Shown piece by piece: positions 17,827-26,506 of a stretch of 31,763 bases of DNA (position 1 is its first letter; the number at the start of each line of letters is the position of its first letter). Origin of the DNA: an uncultured Eubacteriales bacterium (lineage in GTDB: Bacteria; Bacillota; Clostridia; Oscillospirales; Ruminococcaceae); NCBI GenBank assembly GCA_902493155.1, contig CABUOE010000003.1:1-31763 (forward strand). The letters run 5' to 3'. Made by a program: the position numbers and the translations under genes. The notes below the pieces were generated by a model. It was not told the origin of the DNA, searched no databases, and saw nothing but the letters and a program-made list of their open reading frames with translations.

Positions 17827-19050
17827 ATGGCGACGAATGGAATCAGCAAATTGGATTTAAAGAGACAGAACAGAATGCAGATTTTAAAGCTTCTGCGAAA
17901 CGAAGGACCCACATCCCGTATTGACATTGCAAGGAAAAACGGGATTACAAAGGCTGCTGTGACGATCATTACAAATGAGATGATCGAACAAGGCATTATC
18001 TATGAAAAAGGGGAGCAGCTTCCCAAGGGAAATAAAATTCCCAGGGGGAGAAAGAAAATTCTGCTGGACGTCAATCCCACCTATAAAATGGGAATGGGAT
18101 TGGTTGTGGACAACGGGCTCATTTATTTTGGTTTGTGTACCTTAAAAGGGGATATTATTGAAAAACACACCAAGGCGATCGGTCCGGAAGATAATGCGGA
18201 AGATATTTTTGCGGCAATCGAGAAGCTCTATCAAGATATCATGTACAAAAATGATTTGAAACCCAGTTTGGTTGCCGGTTTGGGCGTCAGCGTCGATAAG
18301 GATTATTATGGAATGCTGAAGGTGTCTGTGGGGCCTGACGGCATGGTAAATTACAGCGGCCTTCAGGAGCGCTTGGCGACGTTTGTTGGGGTTTCGATGG
18401 CGTTTGGTTCTTTAATAGAAGGTGTAGCCACTGCCGAAACTGATTTTACCCAGAACTATGACGAGCAGCTGAAAAATGTTTTGACTTTTCGGTATGCCAA
18501 GAACTTTGACTGTGCAATCAGCATCGGCCAGGAACTCTATCATGGTTCACACGGCAAGGTTTTGGATATTGCGCATTTCAAAGTGGCCGAAGGGCCGGAA
18601 TGTGAATGCGGTAAGAGCGGCTGTGTCAGTGCAGTGCTTTCTCAAGAGCGGTTTCTAAATCGGATCAAAGCGTTGTATTCCCCGGAGAAAACGCCGGTTT
18701 TGTGGGAACAGACTTCCGGCTTGTTCCAAAATGCCATTGATTTGTTCCGCCAACCGGAGTACATCCCTCAGGATATGCCGGTGCTGGAGGTTTTCCGGGA
18801 TACCGGAGACGCATACCTTTCCCTCTTCCACGATATGGTTCTGTTTTTTGATCCGGATCGGATCGTTTTGTTTGGCGAAGGAGAGGCTTTTGAGTACCTG
18901 ACTGAGTACATCATCAAGACAGCACAGGAGAAATCTGCTTATGCTGGAAGGAAGCTGATTGCTCGCTGCGGCATTTCCCTTCAAAATGTATTTTTGGCGG
19001 CTGCTTCTTTAGCGACTCGTGAATTTTTTATTAATAAAGGCGGTTTTTAA
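17827..19050 (+). CDS. ROK family transcriptional regulator
   Basis: 407 aa, the standard NagC/XylR layout. Residues 10-70 form a winged helix-turn-helix (NRMQILKLLRNEGPTSRIDIARKNGITKAAVT in two parts). The ROK sugar-kinase-like domain follows, with the zinc-binding cluster CECGKSGC near residue 260. The upstream histidine of the zinc site is present in DIAHFKV, although the family GHE-type sequence is altered, consistent with a regulator rather than a kinase. The AAGGG ribosome site lies seven bases before the ATG. A TATAAT at 17732-17737 is a possible -10 without a good -35. A sugar or amino-sugar effector is likely for the family; control of the nearby GH20 gene is only inference. Confidence 0.88.
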   Translation: MATNGISKLDLKRQNRMQILKLLRNEGPTSRIDIARKNGITKAAVTIITNEMIEQGIIYEKGEQLPKGNKIPRGRKKILLDVNPTYKMGMGLVVDNGLIYFGLCTLKGDIIEKHTKAIGPEDNAEDIFAAIEKLYQDIMYKNDLKPSLVAGLGVSVDKDYYGMLKVSVGPDGMVNYSGLQERLATFVGVSMAFGSLIEGVATAETDFTQNYDEQLKNVLTFRYAKNFDCAISIGQELYHGSHGKVLDIAHFKVAEGPECECGKSGCVSAVLSQERFLNRIKALYSPEKTPVLWEQTSGLFQNAIDLFRQPEYIPQDMPVLEVFRDTGDAYLSLFHDMVLFFDPDRIVLFGEGEAFEYLTEYIIKTAQEKSAYAGRKLIARCGISLQNVFLAAASLATREFFINKGGF

Positions 19051-19079
19051 TTACCTTTTTTATGGAAATGTGCTATAAT
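19051..19079 (+). promoter_or_regulatory. Candidate promoter of the PII-like/atp operon
   Basis: TTACCT (19051-19056), a 17-base spacer, and exact TATAAT (19074-19079). It begins directly after the ROK stop codon. It is the only convincing promoter I find before the PII-like gene and the ATP synthase genes. Confidence 0.5.
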
Positions 19080-19090
19080 TGAATATCATG

Positions 19091-19122
19091 AAAGGCGGAT
19101 ATAAGTTTATGTCCGCCTTTTT
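19091..19122 (+). terminator. Strong hairpin with T-tail, ROK terminator or leader structure
   Basis: AAAGGCGGA (19091-19099) pairs with TCCGCCTTT (19112-19120), and the inner bases extend the stem with one wobble; five T residues follow at the base. It could end ROK transcription. It also lies only a few bases after the expected start of transcripts from the promoter at 19051-19079, so those would have to read through it. Confidence 0.6.
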
Positions 19123-19158
19123 GAGTATTTGACTGACATCTGACAGAGGAGGCAGAAA

Positions 19159-19509
19159 ATGAAACTAGTAGTATTCGTACTCAACAACACTGACAAATTA
19201 GATGAACTGATGGTCGAGCTCTCCGAAGCAGGAATCCGCGGCGCTACCATTATTGAATCTTCCGGTATGGCGCAAGTACTGACCCATTCGGGTGAAGACG
19301 ACCCGTTAATTGCTTATCTTCGTTCGATTGTGGATCCATCAAAAGACAACAACAAGACGATTCTGTTTGTGTCAGAAGAAGAGGAAATCGTGACGATCAG
19401 AGAGGTCATCAAAAAGGTGATTGGTGATTTGTCTGAACCTCAGACCGGTATTTTGTTTACCATTCCGGTTGACTTCACCGACGGAATCAAAAAAGAACCC
19501 AAAGCATAA
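19159..19509 (+). CDS. PII-like small protein heading the atp operon
   Basis: 116 aa, soluble. The N-terminal MKLVVFVLNNTDKLDELMVELSEAG, taken in parts, and the following GATIIESSGMAQVL look like the beta-alpha-beta half of a PII/CutA-type ferredoxin-like fold. A second half (NNKTILFVSEEEEIVTIREVIKKVIGDL) and a C-terminal strand (GILFTIPVDFTDG) complete it. The canonical PII uridylylation tyrosine loop is absent. AGAGGAGG precedes the ATG. Only 24 bases separate it from atpI, with no terminator, so it is probably cotranscribed with the ATP synthase. Function unknown; sensing a nucleotide or ion is a guess based on fold. Confidence 0.75.
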   Translation: MKLVVFVLNNTDKLDELMVELSEAGIRGATIIESSGMAQVLTHSGEDDPLIAYLRSIVDPSKDNNKTILFVSEEEEIVTIREVIKKVIGDLSEPQTGILFTIPVDFTDGIKKEPKA

Positions 19510-19533
19510 TAAGGCTTTGGAGGAGGATGTCCG

Positions 19534-19905
19534 TTGAAAGAATTTGCGCCCAATCTGCGCGTGGTTACGGCTGCAGCGGTGTTTTTGGATGCGGTGTTTA
19601 TATTGATCTCCGCTTTGTGTTTAGAGCAGGTGGACGGCAAAATTCTTCTGGGCCTCCTGTTAGGGACGATATATGCGGTCTCAAACCACCTTGCGCTGGC
19701 GTACACAGTTAAACGTCTCACAGACAAAAGTACTGCCCGTGCGAGGATTTTTTATATCTTGAGCTATCTGCTTCGCTTCGGCGCGGCGGCGGTTTGCCTG
19801 GCGGTGGGGTTTGTCTGGCTCAATCCCTTCGCTGTGTTTATTCCCATGCTTTCTCCCAAAGTCGGATATTATTTTATGGGCTTTTCGGGGAAAGATATCC
19901 AGTAG
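19534..19905 (+). CDS. atpI: ATP synthase subunit I-like membrane protein
   Basis: 123 aa with four predicted membrane helices (about residues 8-30, 38-58, 68-90 and 94-115). Small, poorly conserved four-helix proteins of this kind stand before atpB in many bacteria and help c-ring assembly or Mg2+ uptake. The assignment rests mainly on position and topology. TTG start, with GGAGGA about eight bases upstream. The gap to atpB is 16 bases. Confidence 0.75.
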   Translation: MKEFAPNLRVVTAAAVFLDAVFILISALCLEQVDGKILLGLLLGTIYAVSNHLALAYTVKRLTDKSTARARIFYILSYLLRFGAAAVCLAVGFVWLNPFAVFIPMLSPKVGYYFMGFSGKDIQ

Positions 19906-19921
19906 CAGGAGGTGAAAAAAG

Positions 19922-20635
19922 GTGGAAGGTCCAAAGATTTTCTTTACCATTCCTTTGTTTGGAGGAATTCGCATTGATGAAACCATTGTCAATGCCTTTC
20001 TGATTACAGCTGTTATTTTTATCCTCTGCAAGGTGCTTACCCACAAGATGGAGAAGATTCCCCATAAGAAAACCCAGATCATCGCGGAGAAGCTGGTGCT
20101 GACCATCGATAATCTAGTGGAAAGCACCATGGGCAAAAATTTTATGGAGTTTTCTCCGTACATTATGGCGCTGTTCGCCTCGTCTATTTTCGGAAGCCTG
20201 ATTGGTCTTGTCGGCCTGCGCTCCACTACCATGGATATCAACACCACCGGCGCCTGGGCGCTGATGACGGCGTTTTTTATCCACTTTATCGGCTTTAAAA
20301 CAAACGGTTTTAAAGCCTATTTGAAGTCCTTTGCGGAGCCGGTTCCTTTTCTGCTCCCTATCAATTTAATCGGCATTGTTTCCACGCCGGTGGGCATGGC
20401 GCTGCGTCACTTCGGAAATATCATTGCAGGAAATATCATCATGACGCTGCTCTACACCGGACTGGCTTCTCTCAGCGCAATGATCCATCTGCCGGTGCCG
20501 CTTTTCCAGGCGGGACTGCCGGCTATTTTGTCCCTTTACTTTGATTTGTTCAGCGGTTTTATGCAGGCGTTTATCTTCTGTATGCTCACCATGGTTTATG
20601 TGGGCAACAGTGCGCCGGATGAAGCAGCTGCTTGA
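19922..20635 (+). CDS. atpB: ATP synthase F0 subunit a
   Basis: Membrane stator subunit that carries ions to and from the c ring. 237 aa, five to six helices. The essential arginine is R162 in MALRHFGNIIAGN, next to the family asparagine and glycine residues; the C-terminal helix GLPAILSLYFDLFSGFMQAFIFCMLTMVYV is the expected partner. The N-terminus is short compared with E. coli, as is common in Clostridia. GTG start, with AGGAGG nine bases upstream. Confidence 0.95.
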   Translation: MEGPKIFFTIPLFGGIRIDETIVNAFLITAVIFILCKVLTHKMEKIPHKKTQIIAEKLVLTIDNLVESTMGKNFMEFSPYIMALFASSIFGSLIGLVGLRSTTMDINTTGAWALMTAFFIHFIGFKTNGFKAYLKSFAEPVPFLLPINLIGIVSTPVGMALRHFGNIIAGNIIMTLLYTGLASLSAMIHLPVPLFQAGLPAILSLYFDLFSGFMQAFIFCMLTMVYVGNSAPDEAAA

Positions 20636-20686
20636 TAAAAATTTGTGAACGTCGCCCTTTGGGTGGAAATAGAAAGGATGGTTATT

Positions 20687-20953
20687 ATGGATCCATTATT
20701 GGCAAAAGCTATTGTTGTTGCAGCCTCTGCAGTGGGAGCAGGACTGGCGGTTATCGCCGGTATCGGCCCCGGTATCGGACAGGGGTATGCGGCGGGCAAA
20801 GCAGTGGAGGCCGTCAGCCGTCAGCCAGAGGCACAGGGACTGGTCCTCAAGACGCTGCTCGTCGGATGTGGCGTTGCAGAAACCACTGGTATTTACGGTT
20901 TGTTTATCGCATTGGCCCTTCTGTTTTTCAATCCATTGGTCAACTTGCTGTAA
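20687..20953 (+). CDS. atpE: ATP synthase F0 subunit c, Na+-type signature
   Basis: 88-residue hairpin of two membrane helices that forms the rotor ring. The carboxylate is E65. Around it stand Q32 (in GPGIGQG, the PxxxQ motif), V63, T66, T67 and Y70, the same positions that bind Na+ in the Ilyobacter tartaricus c ring (Q32, V63, E65, S66, T67, Y70); only Ser to Thr at 66 differs. The loop SRQPEAQG is standard. The ATG at 20687 was chosen because GAAAGG lies about nine bases upstream. In-frame GTG at 20645 and ATG at 20678 would add residues without a ribosome site in place. The gap to atpF is 39 bases. Confidence 0.96.
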   Translation: MDPLLAKAIVVAASAVGAGLAVIAGIGPGIGQGYAAGKAVEAVSRQPEAQGLVLKTLLVGCGVAETTGIYGLFIALALLFFNPLVNLL

Positions 20954-20992
20954 ACCGCTTCCTTATAAAATTACGAAATGGAGGGTGAACGC

Positions 20993-21505
20993 ATGGAGAC
21001 AGGCGAAGTCTTTTCGATTGACCTGTGGAAAATCCTGTTTATGCTGATAAACCTCTTCCTGATTTATCTCATCCTCAAGCGGTTTCTCTACAAACCGGTC
21101 AAAAAGATGTTTGAAATGCGGGAACAGGAAGTGGCGGAAACCTATCAAAAGGCAGATGCCGCCGAAGCCGACGCTTATCAATTAAAGGATCAGTATGAGA
21201 AAAAACTTTCTGGCGCTAAAACCGAAGCGGAAGAAATCGTCCGGTCGGCGACCAAGCGGGCTCAATTGCGGTCCGAGTCGATGATCGGGGATGCTAAGGA
21301 CACCGTCAACAACATGATGGAACGGGCTCAGGAGCAGATCGAATTGGAGAAGAAAAAGGCGGTCAACGAAATCAAGGACGAGATCGCTGATATTGCTCTC
21401 ATGGCTGCGTCCAATGTGCTGGAAAAAGAGATGGATGCGAAAGACCACAGCAAGCTCATCGACGAGTTTATTGATAAGGTGGGTGACGGGCCGTGGCAGA
21501 ATTAG
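20993..21505 (+). CDS. atpF: ATP synthase F0 subunit b
   Basis: Peripheral stalk, 170 aa: one N-terminal membrane helix (about residues 10-32, LWKILFMLINLFLIYLI), then a long charged coiled coil rich in Glu, Lys and Ala that reaches up to F1. The ATG at 20993 is preferred to the ATG at 20978, because the ribosome site GGAGGGTGA lies between them. The 3' end overlaps atpH by 13 bases. Confidence 0.93.
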   Translation: METGEVFSIDLWKILFMLINLFLIYLILKRFLYKPVKKMFEMREQEVAETYQKADAAEADAYQLKDQYEKKLSGAKTEAEEIVRSATKRAQLRSESMIGDAKDTVNNMMERAQEQIELEKKKAVNEIKDEIADIALMAASNVLEKEMDAKDHSKLIDEFIDKVGDGPWQN

Positions 21506-22035
21506 CGGAGAAAATCTACGGCGACGCGCTGTTTCAGTCGGCGCTTGAAGAAAATAAGCTGGATGAGGTAAAGGCGCAGCTGGATACCCTTGTAGCGGTG
21601 TTTCAAAAGGAGACGGCGTTTTTGTCGATGATGGATTCTCCGGCCATGGACGCCGGGGACAAGCAGAAGATTTTACAGGAAACCTTTGATGGAAAAGTGG
21701 AGGAAATCCTCTACAATTTTCTGCGGATTCTCTGCGACAAGCGGCGGATGGGGCTGTTTTTGCCCATCGCAGACTGGTTTGCAGCGCTTTACCGGCAGCA
21801 TTTGGGTCTGCTGGAAGTGGTGGCCGTTACGGCGGTATCTTTGTCTGAGAATCAGAAGCAACGGTTACGGGAAAAGTTGTCCAGGCTTACTGGAAAGCAG
21901 GTTTTGCTACAGAACAACGTGGACGCTTCTATCATTGGCGGCGTCATTTTAAAGTACAACAACAAAGAAATCGACGGTTCGGTGCGGGAGAAGCTGGACT
22001 CTCTCCGGCATCAGATCCGCGGGGTTATTGCATAG
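21493..22035 (+). CDS. atpH: ATP synthase F1 subunit delta
   Basis: Joins the b stalk to the top of F1. 180 aa: N-terminal helical domain beginning VAELAEKIYGDALFQSA and the conserved C-terminal motif DASIIGGVILKYNNKEIDGSVREKL, which identifies OSCP/delta. GTG start inside the end of atpF, preceded by GGTGGGTGA; coupled translation is likely. Confidence 0.93.
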   Translation: MAELAEKIYGDALFQSALEENKLDEVKAQLDTLVAVFQKETAFLSMMDSPAMDAGDKQKILQETFDGKVEEILYNFLRILCDKRRMGLFLPIADWFAALYRQHLGLLEVVAVTAVSLSENQKQRLREKLSRLTGKQVLLQNNVDASIIGGVILKYNNKEIDGSVREKLDSLRHQIRGVIA

Positions 22036-22070
22036 CTTATCAATGAATCAAAAGGGAAAGGAAGGTCCGG

Positions 22071-23585
22071 ATGGATTTACGCCCTGAAGAAATCACCAAT
22101 CTAATTAAAGCGCAGATAAAAAATTACGAAAGCAAGACGGAACTCAAAGATGTGGGGACTGTGGTCACAGTCGGTGACGGCATCGCCCGGGTATACGGAT
22201 TGGAAAACTGTATGTCGGGGGAGCTCTTAGATTTTGGCGGCGATATATACGGCATGGCCCTCAATCTGGAACAGGATTTTGTGGGTGCTGTTTTGCTAGG
22301 CTCCGATGAGGATATCAAGGAAGGGGATACCGTGCGCCGCACCGGGACGATTGTGTCGGTGCCGGTGGGTGAGGCGCTGCTGGGAAGAGTAGTCAACCCC
22401 TTGGGAGAGCCTATCGACGGGAAAGGCCCGGTTTTGAGCGGGGAAAAAAGGCCCATAGAAAGCCCAGCTCCTGGAATTATCGAGCGCAAAAGCGTCAACC
22501 GGCCTTTGCAGACCGGTATCAAGGCCATCGACTCCATGATCCCCATTGGCCGCGGCCAAAGGGAGCTGATTATCGGCGACCGGCAGACGGGTAAGACAGC
22601 CATTGCCATCGACACTATCATCAACCAAAAGGGCAAGGACGTCATCTGCATTTACGTGGCCATTGGGCAGAAGCGCTCTACCGTGGCCAATGTGGTGGAT
22701 TCGTTGTCCCGAGCGGGGGCGATGGAGTACACCATCGTCGTGTCGGCGACGGCTTCTGAGCTGGCGCCTATCCAGTATATCGCGCCCTATGCCGGTTGTG
22801 CCATGGGTGAATACTTTATGTACAAAGGCCGGGATGTTCTCTGCGTTTACGACGATTTGTCCAAACACGCGGTGGCTTACCGCGCCCTGTCGCTGCTATT
22901 AAAGCGTCCTCCGGGACGGGAGGCTTATCCTGGCGATGTTTTTTACCTTCATTCCCGGCTGTTGGAGCGGGCGGCTAACCTCTCGCCTGAGTTGGGAGGA
23001 GGTTCTTTGACCGCATTACCGCTCATCGAGACGCAGGCGGGGGACGTATCGGCGTATATTCCCACCAACGTCATTTCCATCACTGACGGGCAGATTTTTT
23101 TGGAGACGGAACTCTTTAACGCAGGCGTGCGCCCGGCGGTCAATCCGGGCATTTCGGTGTCCCGTGTCGGTGGTAACGCACAGATCAAGGCGATGAAAAA
23201 GGTGTCGGGGCAGCTGAAGCTCGCCTATTCCCAGTACCGGGAATTACAGGCATTTGCCCAGTTCGGCTCCGATTTGGACAAGGACACCAAGGAGCGGCTG
23301 GAACAGGGCGCCCGCATTGTCGAGGTGCTGAAGCAGGATAAAAATTCGCCGGTGGCGGTAGAGCATCAGGTTATCATTATCTATGCGGTTATCAACAATT
23401 TTTTACAGGAAATTCCGGTGGAGCAGATTGCGGAATTCGAGCAGCAGCTCTATGATTTTGTGGATGAATCTTATCCGGAAATTGTGAGCGGTATCCGGGA
23501 GACCGGTGACTTGACCAAAGAAAATACCGAGCGGCTCAATGAGGTGCTCCGCACCTTTGTGGGCAAGTTTTTAGGCCGTCAATAA
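22071..23585 (+). CDS. atpA: ATP synthase F1 subunit alpha
   Basis: 504 aa, full length. Non-catalytic nucleotide site with P-loop GDRQTGKT at residues 169-176; the alpha-specific glutamine of the P-loop is present. GQKRSTVA and the arginine-finger region (VNPGISVSRVGG) are in place. A ribosome site rich in A and G (GGAAAGGAAGG) lies just before the ATG. Part of the continuous atp operon. Confidence 0.98.
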   Translation: MDLRPEEITNLIKAQIKNYESKTELKDVGTVVTVGDGIARVYGLENCMSGELLDFGGDIYGMALNLEQDFVGAVLLGSDEDIKEGDTVRRTGTIVSVPVGEALLGRVVNPLGEPIDGKGPVLSGEKRPIESPAPGIIERKSVNRPLQTGIKAIDSMIPIGRGQRELIIGDRQTGKTAIAIDTIINQKGKDVICIYVAIGQKRSTVANVVDSLSRAGAMEYTIVVSATASELAPIQYIAPYAGCAMGEYFMYKGRDVLCVYDDLSKHAVAYRALSLLLKRPPGREAYPGDVFYLHSRLLERAANLSPELGGGSLTALPLIETQAGDVSAYIPTNVISITDGQIFLETELFNAGVRPAVNPGISVSRVGGNAQIKAMKKVSGQLKLAYSQYRELQAFAQFGSDLDKDTKERLEQGARIVEVLKQDKNSPVAVEHQVIIIYAVINNFLQEIPVEQIAEFEQQLYDFVDESYPEIVSGIRETGDLTKENTERLNEVLRTFVGKFLGRQ

Positions 23586-23603
23586 AGAAGGGAGGGCATA
23601 TCC

Positions 23604-24461
23604 ATGAGCGCGTCGATGAAAGACATCAAAGACCGGATCAAATCGGTGGAAGGCACCATGCAGATCACCAAAGCCATGGAACTGGTCTCTTCGTCCAAGC
23701 TCCGCAAGGCGAAAGAGCGGGCGGAACGGGCGCGGCCCTTCTTTAATATTTTGTACGAGACCATCTCCGAGTTGTCGGCGGAGATGCAGGACAAAGACAG
23801 CATCTACACGGCGGCGGATTCAACGAAAAAGCCTCTGTATATCGTCATTGCGGGTGACCGGGGGTTAGCGGGCGGCTACAATTCCAACGTTTTCAAGCTG
23901 GCCGATCCGGAGATCGAAAGGCAAAATGGAATGGTCATTGCCATCGGGAAAAAGAGTGTGGAGCATTACGAGCGGGTTCGTTGTGAAATAGTCGGACGGT
24001 ACAGCGGAATTGCGGAGGAACTGAACTCGATGGTGGTTTCAGAAATCAGCGAAAAGGCGGATAGCTTGTTCCGTAAAGGAAAAATCGGAAGCGTCCATTT
24101 GGTTTTCACTCAATTTGTGACGCCGCTGACCCAGATTGCAACGCAAATGCAGATTTTGCCGTTGGAGCTCCATGTAGAAAAGCGGGATTCGAAGAAAATT
24201 GAGCCGATGGTTTTATATGAGCCGTCGGCGGAGGCGGTTTTTAACAGCATCATTCCCCAGTATATTGCAGGAATGGTGTACGGCGGTATTGTCGAGTCCT
24301 ATGCCTCGGAGCAGGGGGCGCGGCGCACGGCCATGGAATCCGCCACCAACAACGCCAGAGATATGATCGACAATCTGTCGCTCAGCTACAATAGGGCGCG
24401 CCAGGCGGCGATAACTCAGGAATTGACCGAAATCGTGGCTGGGGCAAACGCCGCCAGCTAA
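23604..24461 (+). CDS. atpG: ATP synthase F1 subunit gamma
   Basis: Central rotor shaft, 285 aa. The N-terminal coiled-coil helix (MKDIKDRIKSVEGTMQITKAM) and the C-terminal helix (MESATNNARDMIDNLSLSYNRARQAAITQEL), the parts that form the shaft, are both conserved; GDRGLAGGYN marks the start of the Rossmann-like part. GAAGGGAGGG precedes the ATG. Confidence 0.96.
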   Translation: MSASMKDIKDRIKSVEGTMQITKAMELVSSSKLRKAKERAERARPFFNILYETISELSAEMQDKDSIYTAADSTKKPLYIVIAGDRGLAGGYNSNVFKLADPEIERQNGMVIAIGKKSVEHYERVRCEIVGRYSGIAEELNSMVVSEISEKADSLFRKGKIGSVHLVFTQFVTPLTQIATQMQILPLELHVEKRDSKKIEPMVLYEPSAEAVFNSIIPQYIAGMVYGGIVESYASEQGARRTAMESATNNARDMIDNLSLSYNRARQAAITQELTEIVAGANAAS

Positions 24462-24498
24462 TATTCTGGGTTTTCCCAGAAGTCCAGGAGGGAAGCAA

Positions 24499-25899
24499 AT
24501 GTCAGAGAATGTGGGAAAGGTGATCCAAATTATCGGGCCGGTTTTGGATATTCGGTTCGACCCAAAGCACCTTCCAAATCTCCTTAACGCCATACACATC
24601 GAAAAAGACGGGAAAACCGTGGTGGCCGAGGTGGCACAGCATATCGGGGATGATACGGTCCGTTGTATTTCTATGAGTTCTACCGATGGTTTAACAAGAG
24701 GACTGGATGCAGTGGATACTGGCGGACCCATTACCGTTCCGGTGGGGGATGAGACCTTGGGGCGGATTTTCAATCTGTTGGGGGAACCGGTGGACAACAA
24801 GCCTGCCCCCAAAACCGAAAAACGACTGCCTATTCACCGTCCTGCCCCTAGCTTCGAGGAACAACGGGCGTCCAACGAAATTTTGGAGACCGGTATCAAG
24901 GTAGTCGATTTGATTGCGCCCTATCTGAAGGGCGGCAAAATCGGCCTGTTTGGCGGCGCGGGTGTTGGAAAAACGGTACTCATTATGGAACTCATCAACA
25001 ACGTTGCCACCCAGCATGGCGGTATTTCGGTATTCACCGGCGTGGGAGAACGGACTCGTGAGGGAAACGACCTTTATAACGAGATGATTGAGTCCGGGGT
25101 CATCAATAAAACCGCATTGGTTTACGGACAGATGAACGAGCCGCCGGGAGCGAGAATGCGGGTGGGCCTTTCCGGCCTCACCATGGCGGAGTACTTCCGT
25201 GATGAGGAGCATCAGGACGTTTTGCTCTTCATTGACAACATCTTCCGCTTCACCCAGGCGGGGTCAGAGGTTTCCGCACTCCTGGGGCGGATGCCGTCGG
25301 CGGTGGGATACCAGCCGACCCTGGCCACCGAGATGGGCGCATTGCAGGAGCGGATTACTTCGACAAAAAACGGCTCCATTACTTCGGTGCAGGCGGTTTA
25401 CGTCCCGGCCGATGACCTGACCGACCCGGCTCCGGCGACGACTTTCGCCCATTTGGATGCGACGACGGTGCTTTCGAGAAACATTGCTTCCCAAGGCATT
25501 TATCCGGCGGTAGACCCTCTGGATTCCAACTCCCGTATCCTGACGCCGGAAATCGTCGGGCACGAGCACTACGAGGTAGCACGACAGGTACAGTCCATTT
25601 TGCAGCGGTACAAGGAATTGCAGGACATCATCGCCATCCTTGGTATGGATGAGCTTTCCGATGAGGATCGGCTGACAGTCTCTCGGGCAAGGAAAATTCA
25701 GCGTTTCCTGTCCCAGCCGTTCACGGTGGCGGAACAATTTACCGGCATGGAGGGGAAATACGTTCCCATTGCAGAGACTATCCGAGGATTCAAGGAAATC
25801 ATCGAGGGAAAACACGACGATTTGCCGGAATCGGCCTTTCTATTTGTGGGCACCATCGACGAAGCTGTCCAAAAAGCAAAAGCGCAGGGCAACGGCTAA
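24499..25899 (+). CDS. atpD: ATP synthase F1 subunit beta (catalytic)
   Basis: 466 aa, catalytic subunit. P-loop GGAGVGKT at residues 152-159, GERTREGNDLYNEM with the catalytic glutamate region, Walker B VLLFIDNIFRF, and ALLGRMPSAVGYQPTL. CCAGGAGGG lies just before the ATG. The gap to atpC is 12 bases. Confidence 0.98.
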   Translation: MSENVGKVIQIIGPVLDIRFDPKHLPNLLNAIHIEKDGKTVVAEVAQHIGDDTVRCISMSSTDGLTRGLDAVDTGGPITVPVGDETLGRIFNLLGEPVDNKPAPKTEKRLPIHRPAPSFEEQRASNEILETGIKVVDLIAPYLKGGKIGLFGGAGVGKTVLIMELINNVATQHGGISVFTGVGERTREGNDLYNEMIESGVINKTALVYGQMNEPPGARMRVGLSGLTMAEYFRDEEHQDVLLFIDNIFRFTQAGSEVSALLGRMPSAVGYQPTLATEMGALQERITSTKNGSITSVQAVYVPADDLTDPAPATTFAHLDATTVLSRNIASQGIYPAVDPLDSNSRILTPEIVGHEHYEVARQVQSILQRYKELQDIIAILGMDELSDEDRLTVSRARKIQRFLSQPFTVAEQFTGMEGKYVPIAETIRGFKEIIEGKHDDLPESAFLFVGTIDEAVQKAKAQGNG

Positions 25900-25911
25900 A
25901 GGAGGTTTGAA

Positions 25912-26316
25912 ATGGCAAATTTCAAACTGCGGGTGGTAACGCCCGACCGGATTTTTTACGACGGAGAGGCCAGTTTTCTGTCTGTTCGGACGACAAGCGG
26001 CGATGTGGGGATTCTGGCCAATCACGCTCGCTATGTTACACCTCTCGTCATTGGGACGCTGAAAATCCGGGTGGAGGAAGGAGACCGCTTTGCGGCAATT
26101 GCAGGAGGATTCCTGAAAACCGGGGATAATACGGTGACTATTGTCACATCCGCCTGTGAGTGGGCGGATGAAATCGATGTGGAACGGGCACAGCGGGCGG
26201 CTGAAAAGGCCAAAGAACGGCTCCGGCAGGAACAGTCCAAACGGGAGCAGAATTTTGAGGAAATTAAACTGAAAACGGCGCTGAACCGCATTAGTGTGGC
26301 CAATAAAATAAAATAA
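25912..26316 (+). CDS. atpC: ATP synthase F1 subunit epsilon
   Basis: 134 aa. N-terminal beta sandwich (LRVVTPDRIFYDGEASFLSVRTTSGDVGIL in two parts, then NHARYVTPL) and a C-terminal two-helix domain that can inhibit ATP hydrolysis. AAAGGAGG precedes the ATG. Last gene of the operon; a strong terminator begins at 26318. Confidence 0.96.
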   Translation: MANFKLRVVTPDRIFYDGEASFLSVRTTSGDVGILANHARYVTPLVIGTLKIRVEEGDRFAAIAGGFLKTGDNTVTIVTSACEWADEIDVERAQRAAEKAKERLRQEQSKREQNFEEIKLKTALNRISVANKIK

Positions 26317-26317
26317 C

Positions 26318-26353
26318 AACAAAACCGGCGGGCAAAAATCCGCCGGTTTTGTT
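26318..26353 (+). terminator. Terminator of the atp operon
   Basis: A perfect 14-bp GC-rich stem (26318-26331 with 26340-26353), an 8-base loop, and a T-rich end, directly after the atpC stop. Confidence 0.9.
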
Positions 26354-26462
26354 TGTGGAGATGGTTTACTTTATTACGAAACAAGGTTTTGCTATGGCAA
26401 AGCCGTAGCGAAGGAACAAAAATAAACTTTAGCCGTTTCATGGACGATTTTTATCTCAAAAT

Positions 26463-26495
26463 CAGAATAGCGGGGGATTATCCTCCGCCATTCTG
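26463..26495 (-). terminator. Hairpin downstream of sigF
   Basis: An 11-bp stem with one wobble (26463-26473 with 26485-26495). On the minus strand it is followed by ATTTT, a weak T-tail. It lies about 12 bases beyond the sigF stop and probably ends the spoIIA operon. The short stretch 26354-26462 between it and the atp terminator shows no gene. Confidence 0.5.
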
Positions 26496-26506
26496 AAAAT
26501 GGAGGG

